DNA of 64,000 nt from Actinomyces bovis (GCF_900444995.1 NZ_UAPQ01000001.1:620001-684000), one strand, 5' to 3'; positions 1 to 11,025 are shown, numbered from the stretch's first letter. The notes: generated by a model not told the origin, from the sequence alone. Program-made: numbers and translations.

Positions 1-483
1 GTAGAGGGCAGCCAGCGGCTCGGTCTGCTCAGCGTAGACCTCTAGGCGGCGGCGGATGACGGGCTCGGTGTCATCGGCCCGGTTCTGCTCGGTGGCCCGT
101 TTGAGGAGGCGCTCCACCACGGCTTCAGGGTCCGCGGTGATCTCCAGAACCACGTCCAGAGCTTGACCGGCATCCGCGAGCATCTGGTCCAGCTCGTGAA
201 CCTGGGCCTCGGTGCGCGGGTAGCCGTCCAGCAGGAAGCCCGCCGCGGCGTCGTCCTGGGCGATGCGGTCCTTGACCATGGCGTTGGTGACGGCGTCCGG
301 GACGTATTCGCCCTTGTCCATATAGGCCTTGGCCTGCACGCCCAGCGGGGTGGCACCGGCGACGTTGGCGCGGAAGATGTCTCCGGTGGAGATCGCGGGA
401 ATGCTTAGACGCTCTGAGATACGGGCGGCCTGGGTGCCCTTGCCAGCCCCGGGAGGGCCGAGTAGAACCATGCGTGCGGTCAT
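1..483 (-). CDS. adk: Adenylate kinase, 3' end cut by the window edge
   Basis: This enzyme interconverts ATP + AMP and 2 ADP in the cytoplasm. The first 161 codons are visible. They begin M-T-A-R-M-V-L-L-G-P-P-G-A-G-K-G-T, which contains the Walker A loop GPPGAGKGT. The AMP-binding segment ISTGDIFRAN and the GFLLDGYPRT block that is characteristic of the family follow. The ATG overlaps the secY stop codon as ATGA, so the two are probably translationally coupled, as is usual for secY-adk in actinobacteria. The C-terminal part lies beyond base 1. Confidence 0.96.
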   Translation of the reverse strand, partial: MTARMVLLGPPGAGKGTQAARISERLSIPAISTGDIFRANVAGATPLGVQAKAYMDKGEYVPDAVTNAMVKDRIAQDDAAAGFLLDGYPRTEAQVHELDQMLADAGQALDVVLEITADPEAVVERLLKRATEQNRADDTEPVIRRRLEVYAEQTEPLAALY

Positions 484-1781
484 GAGAGGAATCCTTCGTA
501 GTGGCGCTGCTGCAGCTGGGAGTTGATCTCCTTAACGGTCTGCAAACCAACGCCAACCATAATCAAGATCGTGGTTCCACCAAAGGGCAGCGCCTGCGAC
601 AGGCCCAGCCAGATGACGGCCAGGGTCGGGATCATGGCCAGGATCACCAGGTACAGCGAGCCGGCGGTTGTCACGCGGTTGATGACGTAGCTGAGGTAGC
701 GGACGGTGGGCTCTCCGGCGCGGATACCTGGGATGAAGCCCCCGTACTTCTTCATATTGTCTGCGATCTCCTCCGGGTTGAAGGTGATGGCGGTGTAGAA
801 GAAGGCGAAGAACAGGATCAGAACCGCGTAGGCCACCAGGTAGACCGTGTCTGTCTGCCGCAGATTGTTGGCGATCCAGTTGGTCCAGCTGTGGTTGCCG
901 TCCACGAACTGCGTGATCAGCTGTGGCATGGCCAGGATGGAGGAGGCGAAGATGACGGGGATAACGCCGGCGGTGTTGATCTTGATCGGGATGTAGGTGG
1001 TGGAGCCGCCGTACTGGCGGCGCCCGATCATCCGCTTGGCGTACTGCACCGGGATGCGGCGAGTGGCTTGCTCCACGTAGACGACGGCGAGTGTGGCTAC
1101 CAGCACCACGGCTACAACGATCAGGAACTTGGAGATGCCGCCGTTGCCTCCGGCGATGGAGATCATATTGGCGGGGAACTGGGCGATGATCGAAGTGAAG
1201 ATCAGCAGGGACATGCCGTTGCCGATGCCGTGCTCGGTGATGATCTCTCCCAGCCACATGATCAGGCCGGTGCCTGCGGTCATAGTGATGATCATCAGGA
1301 TCATGGTCATCGGGGTGGCGTTGGGGACCACGGGCACCTTACAGGCGCCAAACAGGGCGTTGGGGCCGGTGCTGGTGGCGGTGGCCACGATGGTGGAGGA
1401 CTGCAGCAAGCCCAGGGCGATGGTCAGGTAGCGCGTGTACTCGGTTAGTTTGGCGTTACCGGCCTGCCCCTCCTTGTGCAGCTCCTCAAAGCGGGGGATC
1501 ACCACGCGCAGCAGCTGGATGATGATGGAGGCGGTGATGTAGGGCATGATGCCCAGCGCAAAAACGCTCAGCTGGAGCAGCGCACCACCGGAGAAAATAT
1601 TGATGAGGTTGACCAGCCCAGAATCTTCAGCCTGGCCTATGCAGGTCTTGACGTTCTTCAGGGAGACGCCCGGGGTGGGGACGACTGAGCCGAGGCGGAA
1701 CAACGCCATGATGCTAAGGGTGAAGAGGAGCTTCTTCCTCAGGTCGGGCGTTTTGAACGCCTGCACAAAAGCGCTGAGCAC
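480..1781 (-). CDS. secY: Preprotein translocase channel subunit SecY
   Basis: SecY is the pore of the Sec translocon in the cytoplasmic membrane. Here it would export the fimbrial subunits encoded downstream, among others. The 433-residue product has about ten hydrophobic segments and begins V-L-S-A-F-V-Q-A-F-K-T-P-D-L-R-K-K. I chose the GTG at 1781 because AGGAG lies 5 nt upstream and the product then matches the normal family length. An in-frame upstream ATG at 1868 would add 29 unconserved residues. The stop overlaps the adk start. A hairpin separates the gene from rplO, so secY-adk may have its own promoter. Confidence 0.96.
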   Translation of the reverse strand: MLSAFVQAFKTPDLRKKLLFTLSIMALFRLGSVVPTPGVSLKNVKTCIGQAEDSGLVNLINIFSGGALLQLSVFALGIMPYITASIIIQLLRVVIPRFEELHKEGQAGNAKLTEYTRYLTIALGLLQSSTIVATATSTGPNALFGACKVPVVPNATPMTMILMIITMTAGTGLIMWLGEIITEHGIGNGMSLLIFTSIIAQFPANMISIAGGNGGISKFLIVVAVVLVATLAVVYVEQATRRIPVQYAKRMIGRRQYGGSTTYIPIKINTAGVIPVIFASSILAMPQLITQFVDGNHSWTNWIANNLRQTDTVYLVAYAVLILFFAFFYTAITFNPEEIADNMKKYGGFIPGIRAGEPTVRYLSYVINRVTTAGSLYLVILAMIPTLAVIWLGLSQALPFGGTTILIMVGVGLQTVKEINSQLQQRHYEGFLS

Positions 1782-1981
1782 TCGGACTCCTGTGGTCTGC
1801 TGTTGGGCTGTACTGCCGACCGCATGCGGTGTTTTGCGCATGCTTGCGGCAGTCGGGAAAAGGCGCACGTCACGCCGCCGCTACCCTACCCCGACTGTGC
1901 CGTATTGATGAACTCGCGAGGCTCCAAGCAGATCACATAACGACGACGTCGCCGCTGCTGGCCAAGCTGTTTGAAGACACG

Positions 1982-2026
1982 AAACCGCGCGAGCGATGCG
2001 GGGTTACCGCACCGCTCGCGCGGTTT
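1982..2026 (-). terminator. Perfect 14-bp stem hairpin between rplO and secY
   Basis: The arms AAACCGCGCGAGCG and CGCTCGCGCGGTTT pair perfectly around a 17-nt loop. It sits downstream of rplO and could terminate or attenuate spc transcription before secY. There is no long U tract. The core GAGCG..GCGG/CCGCACCGCTC recurs in hairpins at 13908-13944 and 21541-21587. Confidence 0.6.
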
Positions 2027-2074
2027 TGCAGGTTTAGACGGTCGAGACGCCGTCTACCGGACGTGAGCCAAGGC

Positions 2075-2547
2075 TCAACGAGCGGTGATGGAGCCTCCGG
2101 CGGCCTCGATCTTCTCCTTGGCGGAGCCAGACCAAGCGTCGGCGACGATCTCCAGCTTGACCTTCACGTCACCGGTGCCGAGCACCTTGACGAGCTGGCC
2201 ACCGCGCACGGCGCCCTTCTCGACTAGGTCCTCAACGGTGACCTTGCCGCCCTTGGGGAAGAGCTCGGCGATGCGGCCAACGTTCACCGGCTGGAACTCA
2301 ACCCGGTTGGGGTTGCGGAAGCCACGCAGCTTGGGCAGGCGCATGTGCAGCGGCATCTGGCCGCCCTCAAAACCTGCCTTCACCTGGTAGCGGGCCTTGG
2401 TGCCCTTGGTACCGCGGCCGGCGGTCTTACCCTTGGAAGCCTCACCGCGACCCACGCGGGTCTTGGCCTTCTTAGCTCCCGGGCGGGACGCAGGTGGTGG
2501 AGCTTGACGACGCGGGTCGTCTCCTCCGTCTTCTTGGTGTCAGCCAT
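2075..2547 (-). CDS. rplO: 50S ribosomal protein L15 (uL15), apparent frameshift
   Basis: The ATG at 2547 opens [22 protein letters not shown], the expected L15 N-terminus. The frame is lost after about 22 codons, and the rest of L15 (from [15 protein letters not shown] to the C-terminus GGSITAR) continues in another frame. Adding one G to the G run at 2481-2483 restores [13 protein letters not shown] and gives 157 residues. The gene is therefore broken by one base as read. A sequencing or assembly error in the GC run seems likelier than a true loss, but the bases given do not encode an intact L15. It follows rpmD with one base between stop and start. Confidence 0.9.
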
Positions 2548-2548
2548 C

Positions 2549-2743
2549 TCAGGCCTCCTCAACGGTCACGAGGTGCGCCACCGTGCGGATCTGCCCCTGG
2601 AGGGTGGGCGAGTCCTCGCGGACGACGGACTGGCGGATCTTGCGCAGGCCGAGAGTCTTGAGGGTTTCGCGCTGGTTGTGGGTGCCCCCGATGCCAGAAC
2701 GAACCTGCGTGACCTTCAGCTGCTTGGGCTTGGACTCAGCCAT
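2549..2743 (-). CDS. rpmD: 50S ribosomal protein L30 (uL30)
   Basis: A 64-residue protein with the L30 sequence [20 protein letters not shown] and a C-terminal HLVTVEE. Its ATG at 2743 overlaps the rpsE stop as ATGA; a GTG one codon upstream (2746) is also possible. It is part of the spc operon, between rpsE and rplO. Confidence 0.95.
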   Translation of the reverse strand: MAESKPKQLKVTQVRSGIGGTHNQRETLKTLGLRKIRQSVVREDSPTLQGQIRTVAHLVTVEEA

Positions 2744-3447
2744 CACTCACCCACTCCTTCGGCGGCCAGCTCGGCCTCCTTCTTCTCGGCGGCTGCGCGC
2801 TTCTCAGCCTCGCCCTCGGCACGCGCCCGCAGCAGAGCCTGCGGGGCGATGTCCTCAAGCGGCAGGCCACGACGGGCGGCAACAGCCTCGGGCTGCTCAA
2901 GCTGCTTGAGCGCGGCAATCGTGGCGTGCACGATGTTGATCGCGTTCGAGGAGCCGAGCGACTTGGACAGGATGTCGTGGATACCGGCGGCGTCCATGAC
3001 GGCGCGCACCGGACCACCGGCGATAACCCCAGTACCCGGGGAGGCCGGGCGCAGGAGGACGACTCCGGCGGAGTCCTCACCCTGGATGACGTGGGGGATG
3101 GTGCGGCGGATCATCGGCACGTGGAAGAAGTTCTTCTTCGCGAACTCCACGGCTTTGGCGATCGCGGCGGGAACCTCCTTCGCCTTGCCGTAGCCGACAC
3201 CCACGGTGCCTTCGCCGTCACCGACGACGACCAGCGCCGTGAAGGTGAAGCGGCGACCACCCTTGACCACCTTCGAGACGCGGTTAATGGTGACTACGCG
3301 CTCGATGTACTGGTCGGACTTTTCGCGAGCGTTGTTGCGGTCGCGACGGTCATTGTTGCGGTCGCGACGGCCGCGGCCCTCGCCCCGCTCGTTGCTGGTG
3401 GCCGAGTCGGTGGACGACGCGGACCTGTTTCGCTGCTCAGCAGCCAT
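2743..3447 (-). CDS. rpsE: 30S ribosomal protein S5 (uS5) with extended N-terminus
   Basis: S5 contributes to decoding fidelity on the small subunit. The 234-residue product has the S5 core from roughly residue 43 ([18 protein letters not shown]), including [22 protein letters not shown] highly charged N-terminal extension of about 40 residues contains the duplicated block [13 protein letters not shown], and the C-terminal tail is acidic and Ala/Glu-rich. Such tails are common in actinobacterial S5. The stop overlaps the rpmD start. Confidence 0.96.
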   Translation of the reverse strand: MAAEQRNRSASSTDSATSNERGEGRGRRDRNNDRRDRNNAREKSDQYIERVVTINRVSKVVKGGRRFTFTALVVVGDGEGTVGVGYGKAKEVPAAIAKAVEFAKKNFFHVPMIRRTIPHVIQGEDSAGVVLLRPASPGTGVIAGGPVRAVMDAAGIHDILSKSLGSSNAINIVHATIAALKQLEQPEAVAARRGLPLEDIAPQALLRARAEGEAEKRAAAEKKEAELAAEGVGE

Positions 3448-3481
3448 CAGATTCTCCTCTGTTCTCTCGTCGTCTCAGGGC

Positions 3482-3862
3482 TCACAGAGCGAGCCCGCCC
3501 TCACGGGCGCCCTCAGCCACAGCCGCTACACGACCGTGGTACTTGTTGCCACCGCGGTCGAAGACGACCGCCTCAATGCCCAGCGCCTTGGCGCGCTCGG
3601 CGATCAGCTCGCCGACCTTGTGCGCCGCGCCCACCTTGTGGCCCTCTACGCCCTTGGCCGCAGCCTCCAGGGTGGAGGCAGCGCACAGGGTGTGGCCCAC
3701 GGTGTCGTCGATAACCTGCGCCACCATGTGACGGTTGGAGCGGAAGACAACCAGGCGGGGACGCTCGGGCGTGCCGTTGACGTGCTTGCGCACGCGCTGG
3801 TGACGGATCTTGCGGGCAATCGCCTTGGACTTGCCCCTCTTGATCGAGTAAGCCATGGTCAC
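3482..3862 (-). CDS. rplR: 50S ribosomal protein L18 (uL18)
   Basis: L18 binds 5S rRNA in the central protuberance. The product has the typical [17 protein letters not shown] segment and the C-terminal [24 protein letters not shown]. Two starts are plausible: GTG at 3862, which overlaps the rplF stop as GTGA, or ATG at 3856 (M-A-Y-S-I-K-R-G). The same GTGACCATG arrangement occurs at the rplX/rplE junction. Confidence 0.96.
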   Translation of the reverse strand: MTMAYSIKRGKSKAIARKIRHQRVRKHVNGTPERPRLVVFRSNRHMVAQVIDDTVGHTLCAASTLEAAAKGVEGHKVGAAHKVGELIAERAKALGIEAVVFDRGGNKYHGRVAAVAEGAREGGLAL

Positions 3863-4398
3863 TTACCAGCCTTTCCGACCTTGCGGCGCACGTTCTCGCC
3901 GGAGTAGCGCACACCCTTGCCCTTATAGGGCTCCGGCGGGCGGATCTTGCGGATATTCGCAGCGACCTCGCCGACCTGCTCCTTGGAGATGCCAGAGACA
4001 TCGATCTTCAGGTTGCCGTCGACCTTGAGGGTGATGCCCTCAGGAGCCTCAACGACCACGGTGTGCGAGAAGCCGAGGGACAGCTCAACGCCGGTGCCCT
4101 TCTGCTGTGCGCGGTAACCGGTGCCGACGATCTCTAGGCGCTTGGTGTAGCCCTCGGTGACGCCCACAACCATGTTGTTGATCAGGGTGCGGGACAGGCC
4201 GTGCAGAGAGCGCGAGTTGCGCTCGTCGTCGGGCCGAGTCACGAGGATGGAGCCGTCCTCCTGGCGGGTGACGGACAGGGGCTCAGAAATCGTGCGCTTG
4301 AGGGTGCCCTTGGGGCCCTTCACGGTCACGTCGTTGCCCTCAATGGTGACGTCCACTCCGGCGGGAACCGGAACGGGAAGCCGTCCAATACGAGACAT
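3859..4398 (-). CDS. rplF: 50S ribosomal protein L6 (uL6)
   Basis: A 179-residue protein that starts [17 protein letters not shown] and ends with the conserved [19 protein letters not shown], both diagnostic of L6. The two similar L6 folds are present at normal length. It lies between rpsH and rplR and overlaps the latter. Confidence 0.97.
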   Translation of the reverse strand: MSRIGRLPVPVPAGVDVTIEGNDVTVKGPKGTLKRTISEPLSVTRQEDGSILVTRPDDERNSRSLHGLSRTLINNMVVGVTEGYTKRLEIVGTGYRAQQKGTGVELSLGFSHTVVVEAPEGITLKVDGNLKIDVSGISKEQVGEVAANIRKIRPPEPYKGKGVRYSGENVRRKVGKAGK

Positions 4399-4419
4399 GG
4401 TGTTCCTCCGTTCCTTATC

Positions 4420-4818
4420 TCACCAGACGTAGGCGAGGACTTCGCCGCCCACGCCTTTGGATTCAGCCTGCTTGTCGGTCAGGAGGCCGGAGGACGTGGA
4501 CAGGATCGCCACGCCCAGGCCGCCGAGGACCTTAGGCAGGTTGGTGGACTTGGCGTAGACGCGCAGACCAGGCTTGGAGATCCGCTGTACGCCCTGGATG
4601 GCGCGGCGGCGGTTCGAGCCGTACTTGAGGGTCAGGGTGAGCGTCTTGCCGACCTCCGCGTCCGTCACGTCGAAGTCCGCGATGTAGCCCTCGGTCTTCA
4701 GCATCTTGGCGATGTTGACCTTGAGCTTGCTCGACGGCATCGAGACGGTGTCGTGGTAGGCCTGGTTTGCGTTACGCAGACGGGTCAGCATGTCTGCGAT
4801 GGGGTCTGTCATAGTCAT
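4420..4818 (-). CDS. rpsH: 30S ribosomal protein S8 (uS8)
   Basis: A 132-residue protein beginning [18 protein letters not shown] and ending [22 protein letters not shown], which matches S8. S8 is an early 16S rRNA binder and in several bacteria a translational repressor of the spc operon; I see no obvious repressor stem here. ATG at 4812 is an alternative start two codons in. Confidence 0.97.
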   Translation of the reverse strand: MTMTDPIADMLTRLRNANQAYHDTVSMPSSKLKVNIAKMLKTEGYIADFDVTDAEVGKTLTLTLKYGSNRRRAIQGVQRISKPGLRVYAKSTNLPKVLGGLGVAILSTSSGLLTDKQAESKGVGGEVLAYVW

Positions 4819-4876
4819 GAGTGGGCCTCAGCCCTTCCTCGTCGTGGTTTCCTCAACGGACCTGCGACGTAGTTCC

Positions 4877-5062
4877 TTACCAGCTGCTCTTCGAGATGCC
4901 GGGGAGCTCGCCACGGAGGGCCATCTCCCGCAGGCAGATACGGCACAGGCCGAACTTGCGGTACACCGAGTGCGGCCGGCCGCAACGCTGGCAGCGCGTG
5001 TAGGCCCGTACGCCGAACTTCGGCTTGCGGTTGGCCTTCTGGATCAGAGAGGTCTTCGCCAT
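4877..5062 (-). CDS. rpsN: 30S ribosomal protein S14, zinc-binding type (uS14)
   Basis: The 61-residue short form contains CQRC at residues 24-27 and CRIC at 40-43, the four-cysteine zinc site of type Z S14. Under zinc limitation such proteins are often replaced by a cysteine-free paralogue elsewhere in the genome; none is in this window. One base separates its start from the rplE stop. Confidence 0.97.
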   Translation of the reverse strand: MAKTSLIQKANRKPKFGVRAYTRCQRCGRPHSVYRKFGLCRICLREMALRGELPGISKSSW

Positions 5063-5063
5063 G

Positions 5064-5627
5064 TCACTTCTCCTTGAAGGGGAAGCCGAGCTGCTTGAGC
5101 AGCGAGCGAGCCTCCTCGTCGGTCTTGGCCGTGGTCACCACGGTGATGTCCATACCGCGGACGCGGTCAATCGAGTCGACGTCGATCTCGTGGAACACGG
5201 ACTGCTCCGTGAGACCGAAGGTGTAGTTGCCGTTGCCGTCGAACTGCTTCGGGGACAGGCCGCGGAAGTCGCGGATGCGCGGAAGCGAGATCGAGATGAG
5301 GCGGTCCAGGAACTCCCACATGCGTGCACCGCGGAGGGTGACGTGGGCGCCGATGGGCTGTCCCTCACGCAGCTTGAACTGGGCGATGGACTTGCGGGCC
5401 TTGGTGATCTGCGGCTTCTGGCCGGTGATCGCAGCCAGGTCGCGGACGGCGCCCTCAATCATCTTGGAGTCGTGCGCGGCTTCGCCGACGCCCATGTTGA
5501 CCACAACTTTGACGATGCGGCCGACCTCCATGACGTTGCTGTGCCCGAACTCCTTGCCCAGCGCGGGGGCAATGGTGTCCTGGTACTTGGCCTTGAGGCG
5601 GGGGGTGGTGTTCTCAGTCATGGTCAC
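5064..5627 (-). CDS. rplE: 50S ribosomal protein L5 (uL5)
   Basis: L5 binds 5S rRNA and contacts the P-site tRNA. The 187 residues include [20 protein letters not shown] and the C-terminal [19 protein letters not shown]. The start is GTG at 5627, overlapping the rplX stop as GTGA, or ATG at 5621. Confidence 0.97.
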   Translation of the reverse strand: MTMTENTTPRLKAKYQDTIAPALGKEFGHSNVMEVGRIVKVVVNMGVGEAAHDSKMIEGAVRDLAAITGQKPQITKARKSIAQFKLREGQPIGAHVTLRGARMWEFLDRLISISLPRIRDFRGLSPKQFDGNGNYTFGLTEQSVFHEIDVDSIDRVRGMDITVVTTAKTDEEARSLLKQLGFPFKEK

Positions 5628-5968
5628 AGGTCCTCCCCGGACTTCTTGGCGTAACGCACGCGGACGGTGCGCTTGCGGCCGTTGGGGCGCTGGCCCTCCT
5701 CGACGCGGAAGCCCACGCGGGTGCGCTTCTTGGTCTTGGGGTCAACGGGCATGACGTTGGAGGCGTGGATCGGGGCCTCTACGGTCTCGATGCCGCCGGT
5801 GCGAGCGCCCTGAGCGGACTGGCCAACCTTGGTGTGCTTGGTGACGCGCTGGACGCCCTCAACCACGACGCGGTCGGAGTCCGTGAGGACTTCGAGGACA
5901 CGGCCGGTCTTGCCCTTGTCCTTGCCCGCGATGACGATCACCTGGTCGCCCTTCTTGATGCGTGCCAT
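5624..5968 (-). CDS. rplX: 50S ribosomal protein L24 (uL24)
   Basis: The 114-residue product opens with the KOW motif ([20 protein letters not shown]), the signature of the assembly initiator L24, followed by [14 protein letters not shown]. It begins two bases after the rplN stop codon. Confidence 0.97.
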   Translation of the reverse strand: MARIKKGDQVIVIAGKDKGKTGRVLEVLTDSDRVVVEGVQRVTKHTKVGQSAQGARTGGIETVEAPIHASNVMPVDPKTKKRTRVGFRVEEGQRPNGRKRTVRVRYAKKSGEDL

Positions 5969-5970
5969 GG

Positions 5971-6339
5971 TCAGATCACCTCCGGGGCGAGTGAGACGAT
6001 GCGCATGAACTTCTTTTCGCGAAGCTCACGGCCGACGGGACCGAAGATGCGCGTGCCGCGCGGCTCGCCGTCGTTCTTGAGGATGACGGCGGCGTTCTCG
6101 TCGAAGCGGATGTACGAGCCATCGGGACGACGGCGCTCCTTGCGAGTGCGCACGACGACCGCCTTGACGACGTCGCCCTTCTTGACGTTGCCGCCAGGGA
6201 TGGCGTCTTTGACGGTAGCGACGATCGTGTCGCCGATACCCGCATAGCGCCGACCAGAGCCACCGAGCACACGGATGCAAAGGATCTCCTTGGCACCGGT
6301 GTTGTCGGCGACCTTAAGTCGCGACTCCTGCTGGATCAT
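5971..6339 (-). CDS. rplN: 50S ribosomal protein L14 (uL14)
   Basis: A 122-residue protein that begins [18 protein letters not shown], the canonical L14 N-terminus, and contains [14 protein letters not shown] and FDENAAVIL. The ATG at 6339 gives the standard family length; upstream in-frame codons to 6456 are not L14-like. It is the first gene after a 415-bp gap, so it probably opens the spc transcription unit. Confidence 0.97.
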   Translation of the reverse strand: MIQQESRLKVADNTGAKEILCIRVLGGSGRRYAGIGDTIVATVKDAIPGGNVKKGDVVKAVVVRTRKERRRPDGSYIRFDENAAVILKNDGEPRGTRIFGPVGRELREKKFMRIVSLAPEVI

Positions 6340-6754
6340 TGAGTGTTCTCCTGTCGTCGAGCCGGTTCTCGGGCGTGCCGAGCCTGGCCGAACGTTCCTT
6401 CTGAAGTCACGCACCCCAAGCAGCCACAGGGCTGAGAGGGTCCCGGTCACTCCCACCAGACACAGGCACGCATGCGTGCGAGGTCTCTGACGGGCGCACT
6501 CCGGGTGCGCGCAACTCTCATAGCCTAGTGCAGGCCGCCAGCCCCGAGAACCGCGGTATCCCGCTCCGGCCTGTGCCTTTGCTCACCGGTTTTCAAGTCA
6601 CGACGACGGCGTCGGCTAGCTCAGCTAAGCGTTACGGCCCTGCTCAGCCAGGCACCACGGCTAGCCCAGCGCAAACACTGATGCCGCAGCCAACCCCAAG
6701 GGGCGGCTGCGGCATCAGCATTCCGGGTCTAAACCCGGTCAGGACCAGTTCAGG
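6340..6754. other. Intergenic gap between rpsQ and rplN
   Basis: No credible gene. It contains the rpsQ-side hairpin at 6679-6717 and, nearer rplN, a short palindrome around 6494-6511 (GCGCAC/GTGCGC) that would lie in the rplN leader. TAGGCT on the minus strand at 6522-6527 could be a -10 element for rplN, but I see no clear -35. The gap probably marks the boundary between the S10 and spc units. Confidence 0.6.
6679..6717 (-). terminator. Hairpin after rpsQ
   Basis: The arms TGATGCCGCAGCC (6679-6691) and GGCTGCGGCATCA (6705-6717) form a perfect 13-bp stem with a 13-nt loop. It lies about 40 bp past the rpsQ stop, consistent with the end of the S10 operon. Confidence 0.8.
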
Positions 6755-7045
6755 TCACTTGGCCTTCTCGATGATGGTGACCAGGCGCCAGCGCTTGGTG
6801 GCACTGAGCGGGCGGGTCTCCATAATCTCGACCAGGTCGCCGACGTGGGCGGTCTCCGCCTCGTCGTGGACCTTGACCTTCTTGGAACGGCGCAGCACCT
6901 TGCCGTAGAGGGAGTGCTTGTAGCGCTCCTCGATCTCCACGACGATGGTCTTCTGCATCTTGTCGGACACGACGTAGCCGCGGCGGACCTTGCGCTGGGG
7001 GCGCTCAGTCTCGGCGACGACGTCCTGGGTGCTCTTCTCGCTCAC
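6755..7045 (-). CDS. rpsQ: 30S ribosomal protein S17 (uS17)
   Basis: The 96-residue product has the S17 core [19 protein letters not shown] and [21 protein letters not shown] short acidic N-terminal leader precedes it. It overlaps the rpmC stop by 4 bp and is the last gene of the S10 cluster before a hairpin. Confidence 0.97.
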   Translation of the reverse strand: MSEKSTQDVVAETERPQRKVRRGYVVSDKMQKTIVVEIEERYKHSLYGKVLRRSKKVKVHDEAETAHVGDLVEIMETRPLSATKRWRLVTIIEKAK

Positions 7046-7287
7046 TTGGACTCCTCCGTGCTCGGAGCGGTACGGATGCCGAGCTCACGCTCGCGCACGA
7101 TCGTGTAAATCCGGGCGATGTCACGACGCACGGCCTTGAGGCGGCCGTGGTCCTCCAGCTGGCCCGTGGCTGCGGCGAACCGCAGGTTGAACAGCTCGGA
7201 CTTAGCCTTGGAGAGCTCCTCAGCGAGGCGCTCGTTGTCCATGGCGTCCAGGTCGGTTGGGGTCAGATCCTTAGAACCGATAGCCAT
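7042..7287 (-). CDS. rpmC: 50S ribosomal protein L29 (uL29)
   Basis: An 81-residue mostly helical protein with [15 protein letters not shown] and [14 protein letters not shown], the L29 signature, near the peptide exit tunnel. Its ATG overlaps the rplP stop by one base (TGATG). Confidence 0.96.
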   Translation of the reverse strand: MAIGSKDLTPTDLDAMDNERLAEELSKAKSELFNLRFAAATGQLEDHGRLKAVRRDIARIYTIVRERELGIRTAPSTEESK

Positions 7288-7706
7288 CAGACGTCACCAC
7301 CCTCACGAGTTACGAAACGGGTCTTCATCGGAAGCTTGTGCATGGCGCGACGCATGGCCTCACGGGCCAGGGCCTCGTCCACGCCGCCCAGCTCGAACAG
7401 GATGCGTCCGGGCTTGACGTTGGCGATCCACCACTCGGGGGCACCCTTACCGGAACCCATACGGGTTTCGGCGGGCTTCTTGGTGAGCGGGCGGTCCGGG
7501 AAGATGTTGATCCAGACCTTTCCGCCACGCTTGATGTGGCGGGTCATGGCGATACGGGCCGCCTCGATCTGCCGGTTGGTGATGTACGCGGGCTCAAGAG
7601 CCTGGATGGCGTAGTCACCGAAGGCGATCTGGTTGCCGCCCTTGGACAGGCCCGAACGGTGCGGGCGGTGCTGCTTGCGGAACTTCGTCCGGCGGGGGAT
7701 GAGCAT
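7287..7706 (-). CDS. rplP: 50S ribosomal protein L16 (uL16)
   Basis: A 139-residue protein beginning [14 protein letters not shown] and containing [20 protein letters not shown], the L16 consensus. L16 helps position the aminoacyl-tRNA acceptor arm. It sits between rpsC and rpmC in the normal order. Confidence 0.97.
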   Translation of the reverse strand: MLIPRRTKFRKQHRPHRSGLSKGGNQIAFGDYAIQALEPAYITNRQIEAARIAMTRHIKRGGKVWINIFPDRPLTKKPAETRMGSGKGAPEWWIANVKPGRILFELGGVDEALAREAMRRAMHKLPMKTRFVTREGGDV

Positions 7707-7711
7707 GGGGC

Positions 7712-8524
7712 TCAGGCCTCCGATCCTTGGGAAGCGGCAGCGTTCTCGGCGGCCGGCGTCTGCTCGGCCTGCTGCTCGTTGCTCTGACGCGCCGGGCGCT
7801 CACCGCGGCGGGCGCCACCACGGCGGTCGCTACGGCCGCCACGGCCACGCTGGCCGGCCTCGGCCTGCTGGCGAGCGAACTCGCGCTCGGTCAGGTCGCC
7901 CTTGTAGATCCACACCTTGACGCCGAGACGTCCGAAGGTGGTCTTGGCCTCGTAGAAGCCGTAGTCGATATTCGCCCGCAGGGTGTGCAGCGGCACGCGG
8001 CCCTCACGGTAGAACTCGGAGCGGCTCATCTCAGCGCCGCCCAGGCGGCCGGAGCACTGCACCCGGATGCCCTTGGCGCCAGCGCGGATGGCGGACTGCA
8101 TGCCCTTGCGCATGGCGCGCCGGAAGGACACACGGGAGGCGAGCTGCTCGGCGATGCCCTGGGCTACCAGCTGGGCGTCCATCTCCGGGTTCTTGACCTC
8201 AAGGATGTTCAGCTGGACCTGCTTGCCGGTGAGCTTTTCCAGGGAGCCACGCAGGCGCTCGGCCTCGGCGCCACGGCGCCCGATGACGATGCCCGGGCGG
8301 GCCGTGTGGAGGTCCACGCGGACGCGGTCACGGGTGCGCTCGATGTCTACCTTGGAGATACCGGCCCGCTCCATGCCGTCCTCCATGAGACGGCGGATCT
8401 GGACGTCCTCCTTGACGAAGTCGCGGTAACGCTGACCGGGCTTCGTGGAGTCCGCGAACCAGCGCGAGCGGTGGTCCGTGGTGATGCCCAGGCGGAACCC
8501 GGTCGGGTTGACCTTCTGCCCCAT
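7712..8524 (-). CDS. rpsC: 30S ribosomal protein S3 (uS3)
   Basis: S3 forms part of the mRNA entry tunnel. The 270-residue product starts [20 protein letters not shown], has a KH domain with the [14 protein letters not shown] loop, and ends with an actinobacterial Gly/Arg/Gln/Ala-rich tail. The start shares one base with the rplV stop. Confidence 0.97.
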   Translation of the reverse strand: MGQKVNPTGFRLGITTDHRSRWFADSTKPGQRYRDFVKEDVQIRRLMEDGMERAGISKVDIERTRDRVRVDLHTARPGIVIGRRGAEAERLRGSLEKLTGKQVQLNILEVKNPEMDAQLVAQGIAEQLASRVSFRRAMRKGMQSAIRAGAKGIRVQCSGRLGGAEMSRSEFYREGRVPLHTLRANIDYGFYEAKTTFGRLGVKVWIYKGDLTEREFARQQAEAGQRGRGGRSDRRGGARRGERPARQSNEQQAEQTPAAENAAASQGSEA

Positions 8525-8901
8525 TACCGGGCTCCTTCCTTCTTCTTGGTGTCGGCCTTCTCACCGACGATTACGGTGATGTGGCTGGTCCGCTTGAGGA
8601 TCCGGCCAGCGCGCCCCTGGGCACGCGGACGGAAACGCTTGAGGGTGGGGCCCTCGTCAGCGAACGCGGTCACGATGTACAGCTCGTTCTCGTCGAAACG
8701 CTCGCCAGCCTTCTCCGCCTTTACACGGGCGTTAGCAATAGCGGACTCGACGACCTTGCGCACCGGCACGGCAGCAGCCTGCGGGGCGAAACGGAGGACG
8801 TTGACAGCCTCAACCGCGCGCTTGCCGCGGACGACGTCGATCACTCGACGCGCCTTCATCGGCGTGCAGCGCACGAACTTGGCCTGCGCCTTGGCTTCCA
8901 T
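8524..8901 (-). CDS. rplV: 50S ribosomal protein L22 (uL22)
   Basis: The 125-residue product contains [15 protein letters not shown] sequence ([15 protein letters not shown]) and the C-terminal beta-hairpin region [20 protein letters not shown]. That hairpin lines the exit tunnel and is where macrolide-resistance changes usually fall; nothing unusual is seen here. Confidence 0.97.
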   Translation of the reverse strand: MEAKAQAKFVRCTPMKARRVIDVVRGKRAVEAVNVLRFAPQAAAVPVRKVVESAIANARVKAEKAGERFDENELYIVTAFADEGPTLKRFRPRAQGRAGRILKRTSHITVIVGEKADTKKKEGAR

Positions 8902-8932
8902 TCTTCTTTGCCTCTCTTAACTTCCGACGGCG

Positions 8933-9211
8933 TCAGCGACGCGACTTGCGGTCGTCCTTGACGTGCCCGCGGAAGGTGCGGGTCGGGGCGAACTCGCCGA
9001 GCTTGTGGCCCACCATGGACTCGGTGACGAAGACCGGGACGTGCTTACGACCGTCGTGGACGGCGAAGGTGTGTCCGAGGAAGTCCGGCGTGATAACCGA
9101 ACGACGGGACCAGGTCTTGATGACGTTCTTGGTGCCCTTCTCGTTCTGGGCGTCCACCTTCTTCATGAGGTGGTCGTCGACGAAGGGACCCTTCTTCAGA
9201 CTGCGCGGCAT
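8933..9211 (-). CDS. rpsS: 30S ribosomal protein S19 (uS19)
   Basis: A 92-residue protein with the invariant N-terminus [19 protein letters not shown] and the central [20 protein letters not shown]. It binds the 16S rRNA head together with S13 and lies between rplB and rplV. Confidence 0.97.
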   Translation of the reverse strand: MPRSLKKGPFVDDHLMKKVDAQNEKGTKNVIKTWSRRSVITPDFLGHTFAVHDGRKHVPVFVTESMVGHKLGEFAPTRTFRGHVKDDRKSRR

Positions 9212-9223
9212 ATCAGGCTCCTA

Positions 9224-10060
<837 letters not shown>

Positions 10061-10078
10061 CTCGATCTACCTTCCGCG

Positions 10079-10381
10079 TCACTCGGCGTCGCCGAAGATG
10101 TCGATGGAGCCTTCGCGCAGCGTGACAATCGCGCGCTTGGTGTCCTTCGACTTCCCCAGTCCGGTCCGGGTGCGACGCACCTTGCCCTGGCGGTTGGAGG
10201 TGTTCACCGAGGCGACCTTGACGTCAAAGATGGCCTCAATGGCCTGCTTGATCTCGGTCTTGTTGGTTCCCGGCGCGACAATGAACGTGTACTGGCCACG
10301 GTCCATGCAGGCGTAGGACTTCTCGGAGACCACCGGCGCGACGATTACGTCGCGGGGGTTCTTGCTCTTCTCAAGGCTCAC
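10079..10381 (-). CDS. rplW: 50S ribosomal protein L23 (uL23)
   Basis: A 100-residue protein with [15 protein letters not shown] and [18 protein letters not shown], the L23 pattern. L23 sits at the tunnel exit and docks trigger factor and SRP. The start overlaps the rplD stop by 4 bp. Confidence 0.97.
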   Translation of the reverse strand: MSLEKSKNPRDVIVAPVVSEKSYACMDRGQYTFIVAPGTNKTEIKQAIEAIFDVKVASVNTSNRQGKVRRTRTGLGKSKDTKRAIVTLREGSIDIFGDAE

Positions 10382-11025
10382 TTGGACTCCTCCTCCTCGC
10401 GCTTGCCCAGGAAGTTGTCCAGGGCCTCGGCGGTGAAGATGACGTCATCGCTGAGGAGGACGTCGTAGGTGTTGAGCTGGTCGGCCCAGGTCACAAGGAC
10501 GTCAGGCAGGTTGCGCAGGCTCAGGGCGCTCAGCAGGTCCTCGCGGTCTACGACCACCAGGGCTTTGCGCTCAGTGAGGTTGCGCAGGGCGGACAGGGCC
10601 GACTTGGTGGAGGGCTTGTCCTGGGTGAGGAACTCCGTGATGACGTGGACGCGGGCGTTGCGGGCGCGGTCCGACAGGGCGCTGCGCAGGGCGGCGGCCT
10701 TCATCTTCTTGGGAGTGCGCTGGGTGTAGTCGCGCGGCTGGGGGCCGTGCACCGTGCCACCGCCAGCGAACTGGGGGGCGCGGGTGGAGCCCTGGCGGGC
10801 GCGGCCGGTTCCCTTCTGGCGGTAGGGCTTCTTGCCACCGCCGCGGACCATGCCGCGGGTCTTGGTGGCGTGGGTGCCCTGGCGGGCCGCGGCGAGCTGG
10901 GCCACGACGACCTGGTGCATCAGCGGGATGTTGGTGGGAACGTCAAAGATCTCGGCGGGAAGCTCGGCGGTGCCGGTCTTCTTGCCCTTGGAGTCGACGA
11001 CGTCGACGGTCAGTGCCTCGGACAT
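10378..11025 (-). CDS. rplD: 50S ribosomal protein L4 (uL4)
   Basis: The 215-residue product has the extended tunnel loop [19 protein letters not shown] and the globular core ending in [21 protein letters not shown]4 is an autogenous regulator of the S10 operon in E. coli; no equivalent leader structure can be assigned here. Four bases separate it from rplC. Confidence 0.97.
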   Translation of the reverse strand: MSEALTVDVVDSKGKKTGTAELPAEIFDVPTNIPLMHQVVVAQLAAARQGTHATKTRGMVRGGGKKPYRQKGTGRARQGSTRAPQFAGGGTVHGPQPRDYTQRTPKKMKAAALRSALSDRARNARVHVITEFLTQDKPSTKSALSALRNLTERKALVVVDREDLLSALSLRNLPDVLVTWADQLNTYDVLLSDDVIFTAEALDNFLGKREEEESK

